Part shown: positions 1 through 6,540 of the stretch, piece after piece
Layout: each line of letters opens with the position of its first letter
Numbering within the stretch: the stretch's first letter is position 1
Notes under the pieces: generated by a model
Told to the model about the DNA's origin: nothing
Database searches by the model: none
Seen by the model: only the letters and a program-made list of their open reading frames with translations
DNA from: an uncultured Flavobacteriaceae bacterium
Lineage (GTDB): Bacteria; Bacteroidota; Bacteroidia; Flavobacteriales; Flavobacteriaceae
Direction of reading: 5' to 3'
DNA: 9,167 nt
Assembly: GCA_947311815.1 (NCBI GenBank)
Contig: CAMZMA010000285.1
Coordinates: 1-9,167 of the forward strand
Made by a program: the position numbers and the translations under genes

Positions 1-377
1 GGTTGAAAAATCTTTTGTTTTTCGAAGTTTGAGAAAAGGTCTTGATAAAAAAAACGATTGTTTTTATTCTCTTTTACGATACAATTATTGATGGCTAAAG
101 AAAAAGCCAACGGAAAATAATCTGTTTGAAAATCGGCGTTAAAATCGCTTTGAGGATGCTTGTGTTGTTTGTGTTCCTCTTCGTGTTGTTGCTGATGCGA
201 TTCTTTTAACTCTCCAAAATGTTTCGATAAAAAAGTTACAATGGTATCGTTGTATTTTACTTTATGAATTTGATAATCTTCTAAAAGTTTACCCGTCTTA
301 AAAAGAATAGTTGTACTAGTAAACACCCCTTGAAATAGGATAATAAAGGATAAATATGTAGTGAAAACTATTTTCAT
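1..377 (-). CDS. His-rich small hypothetical protein with N-terminal hydrophobic segment (3' end cut by window)
   Basis: An open frame begins at the ATG at 377-375 and stays open to the window edge (125 complete codons, no stop). The product starts MKIVFTTYLSFIILFQGVF, a hydrophobic segment that could be a signal peptide or membrane anchor. The middle (about residues 50-75) reads LSKHFGELKESHQQQHEEEH and continues with more His, Lys and Glu, a likely metal-binding stretch. The visible end is FEKQKIFQ followed by the first two bases of a Pro codon. This resembles, from memory, a family of roughly 130-residue Bacteroidetes proteins with an LSKHYGELK-like motif, a His/Glu-rich centre and an end near FQPP, so only a few codons are probably missing. 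The function of that family is unknown to me. Metal handling at the envelope is an inference from the His-rich stretch only. A TAnnTTTG element lies just upstream. Confidence 0.75.
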   Translation of the reverse strand, partial: MKIVFTTYLSFIILFQGVFTSTTILFKTGKLLEDYQIHKVKYNDTIVTFLSKHFGELKESHQQQHEEEHKQHKHPQSDFNADFQTDYFPLAFSLAINNCIVKENKNNRFFYQDLFSNFEKQKIFQ

Positions 378-384
378 ATGGTTA

Positions 385-392
385 CAAAAATA
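385..392 (-). promoter_or_regulatory. Bacteroidetes-type -7 promoter element TATTTTTG for the His-rich gene
   Basis: Read on the minus strand the sequence is TATTTTTG, an exact match to TAnnTTTG, ending 7 bases before the ATG at 377. No clear TTG -33 box is visible at the usual distance. The position implies a leaderless or nearly leaderless transcript, and suggests that the His-rich gene can be transcribed independently of the MutS-like gene upstream. Confidence 0.5.
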
Positions 393-422
393 CCACTTAA
401 AAACTATCTTTGTTGTAAAGAG

Positions 423-453
423 TTATTTATTAAGATAATGTTAACATAAATAA
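423..453. repeat. AT-only inverted repeat between the MutS-like and His-rich genes
   Basis: TTATTTAT (423-430) and ATAAATAA (446-453) are exact reverse complements separated by 15 bases. The stem lies just downstream of the MutS-like stop codon, so a weak terminator for that gene is possible. It contains no G-C pair and is not followed by a strong T run on the minus strand, so chance in AT-rich DNA cannot be excluded. Confidence 0.3.
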
Positions 454-461
454 AATTGATA

Positions 462-2105
462 CTAGATTTTTTTTTGTGTTTTTAGCGCATTTGCTATAAC
501 CTCATTCGGATATCCATACAAGCCCAAAATTTTAATAGCATTTCGGGTGGTAAGTTTTCCTTTTTTTAATTTATGATCAAAAATGAGTGCTTCATTTTCA
601 ATTTGCTCGCTAAAATGAAAAAGATTGTACTGTTTTTTTGCTAATAACTCGGTAAGTTCTATATCATGTGTAGAAACTAGCACTATATGATTTTTTTTAT
701 TTAGGTATTTTAAAATTGCTTTTCCTCCAGAAACTCTTTCAATAGTGTTAGTGCCTTTAAAAATTTCGTCTAATACAAACAAACAAGGAGCTGAATTTTC
801 ACTAGCTTCAATTAGTTTTTTTACGGTGAGTACTTCTTCTAAATAATAACTGGTGCTTTCTAATAAATTATCTGTGATTCTAATAGATGAATAGATTTTA
901 AAGTAAGGAGCTGTATAGTTTTTGGCATAACAAAAATGTAGTGTTTGTGCTAAAATACTATTGATAGCAATTGTTCTGATAAACGTAGTTTTACCCGACA
1001 TGTTTGAGCCTGTAAGCAACATACTATTGTTGATTAACTCTAAATTATTTGGTACACAATTTTTTATAAAAGGATGATAAACCTCAGAAGCAATCATTGT
1101 TTTTTCTTCGGTAAATTGCGGTGTACATACTTTTTTTTCTGATGATTTTAAAGATGCAGTAGAAATAGCAACGTCAATTTTACCGATAAATACATACAGT
1201 TTTTCAATGCTATTTTTTTCTTTCACAATACTATCTATAAAGCTATAAAAAACCAAGTATTCTATGTTGAAAATGATTTTAAAAATCTCGATAAGAAACC
1301 AAAAAATAAATAAAAATTCATCGTTTACCATTTTTTCAAAACCGATAAAATCTATTTTTAGCTGAATAGATTGTATTTTTTTCAGAAAAGAAACATCACC
1401 AAAATAATTTTTAATTTTAGTATGAGATGCTAATTTTTTTCCCACTTTTAAACTTTTAGATAATTGTTTAACGGCATCTAAATAATAGTTTATATTGCCT
1501 TTGTTCTTGTAATGGAAAAACATATTTGCGGCAAACAACGGTATTAAAAAAATAACGATAGGAAAATAAAAAAAAGCACCAATAATAAGCGAAATAATTG
1601 CAATGGTAAGCCCTTTTACAACGTATAATTCTTTCGGTTTCTCTACTTGTTTTCCGTTAATGAGTTCTTCAAAATAATACACATCATTATGGCTAAGTTT
1701 TGCCAGTTCAAACTGACAATAAAGACTTAGTGATTTGTCTTTTTCAAAGAGTTGTGTTAATTGGCTAAAATCTAAGAGCTTATCAAGATGTTCTATTGTT
1801 CTTAACTTATAATACAAATATTGTTGCCCGATTTTTGAGGTAGTTCGGTCAATAAATTTAAAAACAGCATCAATATCTAAATCGATGCTGTTTTTATCAG
1901 AAATAATGTGGTATGCCTCTTTTTTATGTTGATTGTTTGTAAAGTATTTACCAATCACATAAAAATTAAAATAGCGAGTTGTTTTTTCTTTACCCCAATT
2001 AGCAACAAGCCATTTTTTAAGTTTTTTAGCTTTCTTTTTCTTCTGATAATTGTGTATCAGAAAAATGATAATTAAAAGACCGAATAATCCTAAAATATAG
2101 TTCAT
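462..2105 (-). CDS. Membrane-anchored MutS-family ATPase (MutS-related protein)
   Basis: This 547-residue protein ends in a MutS-type ATPase domain: Walker A GSNMSGKTT (366-374), signature region ESTSYYLEE (416-424), Walker B LFVLDE (442-447) and an H-loop STHD (478-481). Residues 86-104, DRTTSKIGQQYLYYKLRTI, resemble the start of the MutS core/lever domain. The mismatch-recognition domain of true MutS and the Smr nuclease domain of MutS2 are absent. Instead there is an N-terminal membrane segment (about 2-19) followed by a Lys-rich patch, a hydrophobic hairpin at about 163-196, and a third hydrophobic stretch at 263-292. The ATPase is thus predicted to be tethered to the inner membrane facing the cytoplasm. 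Proteins of this layout are common in Bacteroidetes under the name MutS-related; their role is unknown, and I would not call it a mismatch repair enzyme. The ATG is followed at once by the membrane segment and lies 63 bases after the hydrolase stop codon, so co-transcription is possible. Confidence 0.88.
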   Translation of the reverse strand: MNYILGLFGLLIIIFLIHNYQKKKKAKKLKKWLVANWGKEKTTRYFNFYVIGKYFTNNQHKKEAYHIISDKNSIDLDIDAVFKFIDRTTSKIGQQYLYYKLRTIEHLDKLLDFSQLTQLFEKDKSLSLYCQFELAKLSHNDVYYFEELINGKQVEKPKELYVVKGLTIAIISLIIGAFFYFPIVIFLIPLFAANMFFHYKNKGNINYYLDAVKQLSKSLKVGKKLASHTKIKNYFGDVSFLKKIQSIQLKIDFIGFEKMVNDEFLFIFWFLIEIFKIIFNIEYLVFYSFIDSIVKEKNSIEKLYVFIGKIDVAISTASLKSSEKKVCTPQFTEEKTMIASEVYHPFIKNCVPNNLELINNSMLLTGSNMSGKTTFIRTIAINSILAQTLHFCYAKNYTAPYFKIYSSIRITDNLLESTSYYLEEVLTVKKLIEASENSAPCLFVLDEIFKGTNTIERVSGGKAILKYLNKKNHIVLVSTHDIELTELLAKKQYNLFHFSEQIENEALIFDHKLKKGKLTTRNAIKILGLYGYPNEVIANALKTQKKI

Positions 2106-2132
2106 AAAATAGTGTTGATACTAAATAAGTAG

Positions 2133-2161
2133 CAATAAAATGTTTTTGTTACGTTTTATTG
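2133..2161. repeat. Inverted repeat (possible weak terminator) between hydrolase and MutS-like genes
   Basis: CAATAAAA (2133-2140) and TTTTATTG (2154-2161) are exact reverse complements; a T-G wobble and a G-C pair extend the stem to 10 bp around a 9-base loop. It lies 8 bases downstream of the hydrolase stop codon on the minus strand. The lack of a T tract after it on that strand and the AT-rich stem make termination weak or partial, leaving room for read-through into the MutS-like gene. Confidence 0.35.
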
Positions 2162-2168
2162 TCATAAA

Positions 2169-4097
2169 TTACTCTTTTAGTACTTTAAACTCAATGCTAG
2201 AATCTGTAAAAACAGTATGCATTTGGGTTTTGAAATCTTTTTCATCTGCTTTAAAAATATTGTCAACATAGGTTTGCGGATTCAAATCAATGAGCGGAAA
2301 CCATGTGCTTTGTACCTGAATCTGTATTTTATGTCCTTTTTTAAACGTATGAAAAACATCTTGTAAGGTAATGTTTACGTTTGTTTTTTTGTTAGGCACA
2401 AAAGGTTCAGGTTTGCTAAAACTATTTCTAAATCGACCACGCATTACCTCGCTACGCACCATTAAATGGTAATTACTCATTTTTAAATGTTGTTGCATGC
2501 TCTTGTTATTCTCTTTGGTGTCAGATGGATGCACGTCAATTACTTTTACAATCCAATCTGCAGCTGTACCTGTGGTGGCAACTTTTAATTTGGCAGTAAT
2601 ATCGCCAATAAATGTAATATCATCGGTTAAAACATCGGTTTCAAAAACCAAAACATCGGGTCTTCTGGCAGCAAAACGCTGATCATCGGTCATATATTTA
2701 CGAGGTGTAAATACGGTTTTAATATCTTCTGAATACGGTACAGGATGTTTAATATCACTCATAAATTTAACCGATTTCACTGTTTTTTTTGAGGTTGATA
2801 ATTGCTGATTATCGCCTAAAAAGAACGTTTTTGTTTCACTGTTTTTTGGCGGCCACACATCGTATTGTTTCCATTCTTTCTTTCCTGTATCAAAAACATA
2901 AGCTTCTGGTAAACCGCTATTTTTATCGCCATTTTCTTTTAAGAAATGATGAAAGAATTTGGTTTCAATCTCTTTTTGATAAAACAACGAAATAGAATCG
3001 CCAAAATAATAATTCCCTACGGTATTTTTTACTTTATTTCTTGCCCATCCACCGTGATCCCAAGGACCAAAAACCAAGGTATTGTAATTGTTGGGTTGGT
3101 GTTTTTCTACCATTTTGTACGATGCTAAAGGACCATACAAATCTTCGGCATCAAAAAAACCACCCACAAACATCGTAGCAACTGTTGGTTTTACATGATT
3201 TAAATGTTGTACAATATTTTTACTTTGCCAGTTTTCATCATAATTCGGATGTTCAGAAATTTCTTTCCAAAAATAATCATTTACATGATCGTTATGTACG
3301 GTCGATTTATAATCAACCGATTCGTTTCTAAAATATTTATTCAAGTTTTTTAAAGGGCCTGCATCTAAGAAAAATTGATATTGATCTTGTGTATTCATTT
3401 TCGGAAAAGAATACCACGCAGTATCGGTAGGCGTATCTTTGTAAGTTCCGAAAAGAGAAATGGCTCTAAAATAACTCAATAAAAATGCGCCGTTGTGCCT
3501 AAAATCGTCAAAAAAGAAATCGGCAATACACGCTTGCGGAGAAGCTGCCTTTAAAGCAGGATGTGCATCTACTACAGAAACTGTTGCATAGTGACCAGGA
3601 TATGAAATGCCCCAAGTACCAACTTTACCGTTGTTATTTTTTACATTTTTCACCAACCAATCAATCGTGTCATACGTGTCTGAAACTTCATCAGATTCGT
3701 TGATTTTTTTATTCGGATTGTAGGCACGCATATTATCATAAATACCTTCGCTCATCCAACGCCCACGAACATCTTGATACACTACAATGTAGCCTTCTTT
3801 CATCATAATTTTGTTCGGTGTAATTTTTGTTTTAAATTTATTTTCGCCATAAGGTCTGCAACTATACGGAGTGCGTTGCATAATAATAGGATATTTTTTA
3901 CTGGTATCTTTTGGCGAATAAATGCTGGTAAAGAGTTTTTTACCGTCTCGCATGGTAATGGTTACCTCTTTTTTAGTGTAATGATCTTGTACATACGTAT
4001 CTTTCTTTTTTTTAGGGATTTCTTTTTTTTCTGTTGATGACGTGCAATTCACAAAAAATAAGAGCGATAGTATTGAAATAAAGATAGATTTTTTCAT
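2169..4097 (-). CDS. Secreted CocE/NonD-family (peptidase S15-like) serine hydrolase lipoprotein, alpha-amino acid ester hydrolase-like
   Basis: The 642-residue protein starts with a lipoprotein signal (MKKS, hydrophobic core, FFVNC with Cys18 as likely lipidation site), so it is exported and probably anchored in the outer membrane or periplasm. An alpha/beta hydrolase fold follows: oxyanion Tyr78 in RTPY, nucleophile Ser165 in GISYPG, acid Asp316 in GGFFDAED and His348 in GPWDHGG. A jelly-roll PepX_C domain fills roughly 430-640. These are the hallmarks of the CocE/NonD family (X-Pro dipeptidyl peptidase S15, cocaine esterase, cephalosporin acylases). DDFRHNGAF (197-205) and DAED (316-319) align with the segments that supply the carboxylate cluster of alpha-amino acid ester hydrolases, known to bind the substrate's alpha-amino group, and the length is near that of the Xanthomonas enzyme as I recall it (about 640). 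A role in cleaving amino-acyl esters, amides or peptides outside the cytoplasm is inferred; the natural substrate is unknown. Confidence 0.88.
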   Translation of the reverse strand: MKKSIFISILSLLFFVNCTSSTEKKEIPKKKKDTYVQDHYTKKEVTITMRDGKKLFTSIYSPKDTSKKYPIIMQRTPYSCRPYGENKFKTKITPNKIMMKEGYIVVYQDVRGRWMSEGIYDNMRAYNPNKKINESDEVSDTYDTIDWLVKNVKNNNGKVGTWGISYPGHYATVSVVDAHPALKAASPQACIADFFFDDFRHNGAFLLSYFRAISLFGTYKDTPTDTAWYSFPKMNTQDQYQFFLDAGPLKNLNKYFRNESVDYKSTVHNDHVNDYFWKEISEHPNYDENWQSKNIVQHLNHVKPTVATMFVGGFFDAEDLYGPLASYKMVEKHQPNNYNTLVFGPWDHGGWARNKVKNTVGNYYFGDSISLFYQKEIETKFFHHFLKENGDKNSGLPEAYVFDTGKKEWKQYDVWPPKNSETKTFFLGDNQQLSTSKKTVKSVKFMSDIKHPVPYSEDIKTVFTPRKYMTDDQRFAARRPDVLVFETDVLTDDITFIGDITAKLKVATTGTAADWIVKVIDVHPSDTKENNKSMQQHLKMSNYHLMVRSEVMRGRFRNSFSKPEPFVPNKKTNVNITLQDVFHTFKKGHKIQIQVQSTWFPLIDLNPQTYVDNIFKADEKDFKTQMHTVFTDSSIEFKVLKE

Positions 4098-4123
4098 GGG
4101 TTTAGATAGGTGTTAAAAAAAAG

Positions 4124-4131
4124 TAAAGCTA
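4124..4131 (-). promoter_or_regulatory. Possible -7 element (TAGCTTTA) for the hydrolase gene
   Basis: On the minus strand TAGCTTTA differs from TAnnTTTG at one position and ends 26 bases before the hydrolase ATG, giving a plausible short leader. A neighbouring TACTTTTTG (4131-4139) has one base too many between TA and TTTG. No clear -33 box is seen, so the exact element is uncertain. Confidence 0.25.
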
Positions 4132-4215
4132 CAAAAAGTATTGTTATAAAAAAGTCGCATTTATTACTTGAATTTAAGCAACTTAGAAAATCGATTTACA
4201 TGAAATCATTTTTTT

Positions 4216-4365
4216 TATCTTCGGATGCACATCATCTGTCAAAAAAAAACAACAACCCTAATAGCAGCTTCCAACAGATATAATGTTGCTTTTTAAATTA
4301 AGGACGGAACGTTTATGACTAAGAATTTTTTAGAATCACCACATTCTATCAATAAAATCATTTAA
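4216..4365 (+). other. Divergent spacer with promoter-like site, two mini-ORFs and a weak terminator-like hairpin
   Basis: TATCTTCG (4216-4223), one mismatch from TAnnTTTG, lies one base before an ATG that opens a 23-codon frame (4225-4296) containing three consecutive Thr codons (ACA ACA ACC). Near its end CAACA (4272-4276) can pair with TGTTG (4284-4288), followed by CTTTTT. Alternatively AGCAGC (4263-4268) can pair with GTTGCT (4285-4290), with one G-U pair. A second frame of 16 codons (4315-4365, product MTKNFLESPHSINKII) has AAGGA 10 bases before its ATG. The order of promoter, mini-ORF, hairpin and T run resembles an attenuation leader, but the stems are short and the motifs could arise by chance. 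Apart from this I see nothing else in 4098-4392 except the flanking promoters. Confidence 0.2.
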
Positions 4366-4380
4366 TCACCTAAATAACTG

Positions 4381-4388
4381 TATTTTTG
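4381..4388 (+). promoter_or_regulatory. Bacteroidetes-type -7 promoter element TATTTTTG for ygiQ
   Basis: TATTTTTG matches TAnnTTTG exactly and ends 4 bases before the GTG start codon of the radical SAM gene. Transcription from it would begin at or within a few bases of the start codon, so the message should be leaderless. A TTG -33 box is not evident. Confidence 0.5.
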
Positions 4389-4392
4389 CAAG

Positions 4393-6348
4393 GTGCAAAA
4401 AGAACTCAAACTTTCAGATTGGTTACCCACCACAAATAAAGAGGTAAAAATTAAAGGTTGGTCAGAACTCGACGTTATTTTATTTAGCGGAGACGCCTAT
4501 GTAGATCATCCTTCTTTTGGGCCTGCGGTAATTGGTCGTATTTTAGAAAGTTATGGTTTACGTGTAGCCATTGTACCACAACCTAGTGTGCACGATAATT
4601 TACAAGATTTTGTAAAAATGGGAACGCCAAAACTGTTTTTTGCAGTTACTGGCGGCTGTATGGATTCTATGGTAAGCAACTACACCGCTAGTAAACGTCG
4701 TAGAGATAAAGATGCTTACACACCCAACGGAGATAAAGGATTTCGACCCGATTACGCATCTATTGTGTATTCTAAAATTTTAAAAGAAAAATTCCCTGAT
4801 GTTCCTGTGCTCATTGGCGGTATCGAAGCGTCTTTACGTAGAGTAACGCATTACGATTATTGGTCAGATAAGTTGATGCCCACCATTTTAGAAACCTCAA
4901 AGGCAGATATGTTGGTGTACGGAATGGGAGAACAACCTTTACGAGAGATTGTAGAATTGATGCAAAAAGGCGTGCCGTTTGCGAGCTTAAAAAACTTGAA
5001 ACAAACCGCTGTTTTAATCGATAAAAATGATACAATTCCTGAAGTGAAAAATTGGGAAGATATTCGCATTAATTCGCACGATGTTTGTTTGAAAGATAAA
5101 ATGAAATTTGCGGCAAATTTTAAAGTGATAGAGCAAGAATCTAACAAAGTTTTTGCCAAACGGATTTTACAATATGTGGGCAATAAAACCTTGGTCATTA
5201 ATCCGCCACACGCAACCATGACCGAGAAAGAAATTGATGCTTCTTTCGATTTGCCTTTTACTAGATTACCGCATCCAAAATACAACAAACGTGGACCAAT
5301 ACCTGCGTTCGAAATGATAAAATTTTCAATTAATATTCACCGTGGATGTTTTGGTGGATGTAGTTTTTGTACCATTTCAGCACATCAAGGAAAATTTATT
5401 GCCAGTAGAAGTCAAAAATCTGTATTAGCAGAAGTTGATAAAGTAGCAAATATGCATGATTTTAAAGGATATTTATCTGATATTGGTGGTCCTTCGGCAA
5501 ATATGTATCAGATGAAAGGAAAAATACAATCTATTTGTGACAAATGTGTTGCTCCTAGTTGTATTTCGCCCGTAATTTGTAGTAATTTAGATACATCGCA
5601 CAAACCGTTAACCGAATTATACCAAGCAGTTGATAAACATCCGAAGATAAAAAAATCGTTTATTGGTAGCGGAATTCGGCACGATTTGTTAGTGCCAGAA
5701 TTTAACAAAAATGCAGATCCCAAAGAGCTAGATGCTTATACCGAAGAGGTGATGACCAAACATGTTTCTGGTCGATTAAAAGTTGCGCCAGAGCACACTT
5801 CTGATCCTGTGTTAAAATTGATGAGAAAACCCTCATTCAAATATTTTCACTTGTTTAAAGAACGTTTTGATCGCATCAATATTAAAAAACGATTGAAGTT
5901 ACAGTTAATTCCGTATTTTATTTCGAGTCACCCAGCTTGTGAAGCCGAAGATATGGCAAATTTGGCAGCAGAAACCAAAGATATGGGTTTTCAATTAGAG
6001 CAAGTACAGGGTTTTACACCAACTCCGATGACGGTAGCAACGGTCATTTATTACAGCGGATATCATCCCTATACTTTAAAACCTACCAAAACGCCAAAGA
6101 CCAAAAAAGAACGAGAAGACCAGCATAAATTTTTCTTTTGGTATAAAAAAGAAAACAAACAATGGATACAAAACACCTTGTCTAAAATAGGTAGAAACGA
6201 TTTGTTAAGAAAGTTGTTGCCAGAAACTAATTCTTGGAAAAAGAACAAAGGTTCTAAAACCAAAAACACGTTTGATGATGCAGTAACCGTTCCTTTTAAT
6301 CAGCGAAAAAAGAAAAATTTTAGAGCTAAGAAAAAGCGTAGGAGGTAG
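4393..6348 (+). CDS. ygiQ: YgiQ family radical SAM protein (UPF0313)
   Basis: The 651-residue product has the three-part YgiQ layout. The N-terminal part (about 1-290) carries the conserved LSDWLPTT opening, SGDAYVDHPSFG (32-43) and IGGIEASLRR (141-150). The radical SAM core has HRGCFGGCSFC, with Cys319, Cys323 and Cys326 as ligands of the 4Fe-4S cluster. The C-terminal part contains VAPEHTSD (464-471), HPAC (513-516) and HKFFFWYK (578-585), and the last 15 residues are mostly Lys and Arg. A second Cys group (382, 385, 390, 396) could bind metal. It is presumably a cytoplasmic SAM-dependent radical enzyme; no reaction is established for the family as far as I know. The GTG is the only usable start: an in-frame TAA lies 18 bases upstream, no ATG occurs nearby downstream, and the family motif begins at residue 7. 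It stands alone on this strand and converges with the mutase gene. Confidence 0.93.
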   Translation: MQKELKLSDWLPTTNKEVKIKGWSELDVILFSGDAYVDHPSFGPAVIGRILESYGLRVAIVPQPSVHDNLQDFVKMGTPKLFFAVTGGCMDSMVSNYTASKRRRDKDAYTPNGDKGFRPDYASIVYSKILKEKFPDVPVLIGGIEASLRRVTHYDYWSDKLMPTILETSKADMLVYGMGEQPLREIVELMQKGVPFASLKNLKQTAVLIDKNDTIPEVKNWEDIRINSHDVCLKDKMKFAANFKVIEQESNKVFAKRILQYVGNKTLVINPPHATMTEKEIDASFDLPFTRLPHPKYNKRGPIPAFEMIKFSINIHRGCFGGCSFCTISAHQGKFIASRSQKSVLAEVDKVANMHDFKGYLSDIGGPSANMYQMKGKIQSICDKCVAPSCISPVICSNLDTSHKPLTELYQAVDKHPKIKKSFIGSGIRHDLLVPEFNKNADPKELDAYTEEVMTKHVSGRLKVAPEHTSDPVLKLMRKPSFKYFHLFKERFDRINIKKRLKLQLIPYFISSHPACEAEDMANLAAETKDMGFQLEQVQGFTPTPMTVATVIYYSGYHPYTLKPTKTPKTKKEREDQHKFFFWYKKENKQWIQNTLSKIGRNDLLRKLLPETNSWKKNKGSKTKNTFDDAVTVPFNQRKKKNFRAKKKRRR

Positions 6349-6429
6349 TTTAGGAAATTAGCGAAAAGCGAATTAGCCACTAGTAAAATAGGGGAGGAGA
6401 TTTTTTTTTCTTGCTTTGATGTAATTGGC

Positions 6430-6449
6430 AACTGAGCGTAGTCGAAGTT
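6430..6449 (+). repeat. Dispersed repeat, intact copy 1 (core TGAGCGTAGTCGAAG)
   Basis: AACTGAGCGTAGTCGAAGTT is identical to the copy at 6521-6540, and its 15-base core recurs at 8656-8670 inside the mutase gene. It lies about 80 bases after the ygiQ stop codon. The preceding stretch (6349-6429) holds short AGCGAA/AATTAGC repeats and a T9 run but no gene or clear terminator. Confidence 0.8.
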
Positions 6450-6475
6450 TGCTAACTGAACCTAATCACATTGGT

Positions 6476-6514
6476 AACTGAGCGAATCTTGCCTGTCGGC
6501 AGACAGGGTCGAGG
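6476..6514 (+). repeat. Dispersed repeat, copy 2, interrupted by a palindromic element
   Basis: The copy starts AACTGAGCGAA (6476-6486) and resumes GTCGAGG (6508-6514). Joined, these give TGAGCGAAGTCGAGG, two mismatches from the core. The 21 bases between (6487-6507) end with the hairpin sequence CCTGTCGGCAGACAGG. The core start lies 46 bases after copy 1 and 45 before copy 3, so the three copies are nearly evenly spaced direct repeats. Confidence 0.7.
6492..6507. repeat. Perfect hairpin CCTGTC-GGCA-GACAGG in the convergent spacer
   Basis: CCTGTC (6492-6497) and GACAGG (6502-6507) pair fully around GGCA. It is the most GC-rich stem in the spacer and lies between the 3' ends of ygiQ and the mutase gene. 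No T run follows on either strand, so it is more likely a dispersed palindromic repeat than a classical terminator, although it could still slow polymerase or protect transcript ends. Confidence 0.6.
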
Positions 6515-6520
6515 TTTGGT

Positions 6521-6540
6521 AACTGAGCGTAGTCGAAGTT
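6521..6540 (+). repeat. Dispersed repeat, intact copy 3, touching the mutase stop codon
   Basis: It is identical over 20 bases to 6430-6449. Its last two bases (6539-6540) are part of the TAA stop codon of the minus-strand mutase gene, so the repeat begins exactly where that coding sequence ends. Confidence 0.8.

Noticed and set aside
405..412. TATCTTTG on the plus strand, an exact TAnnTTTG match
   Set aside because: No plus-strand gene follows; the next sequence downstream is the 3' end of a minus-strand gene. It is probably a chance match in AT-rich DNA.
467..475. Run of nine T (A9 on the coding strand) at the end of the MutS-like gene, as a slippage or phase-variation site
   Set aside because: It affects only the last two or three residues, so slippage would hardly alter the protein; such runs are common in this composition.
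2497..4037. Several plus-strand open frames of 60-87 codons antisense to the hydrolase
   Set aside because: They lie fully inside a well-supported gene on the other strand, have no family resemblance, and overlap one another in different frames.
4811..6269. Minus-strand open frames (66-143 codons) opposite ygiQ, and a 71-codon frame at 8110-8325 within the mutase
   Set aside because: They are shadows of conserved coding sequence, with no start signals or recognisable motifs.
6430..6540. Three near-evenly spaced direct repeats, considered as a small CRISPR array
   Set aside because: The repeats are only about 20 bases, one is interrupted, the intervals of about 25 bases share sequence with the repeats, the same unit occurs inside a coding gene, and no cas gene is present.
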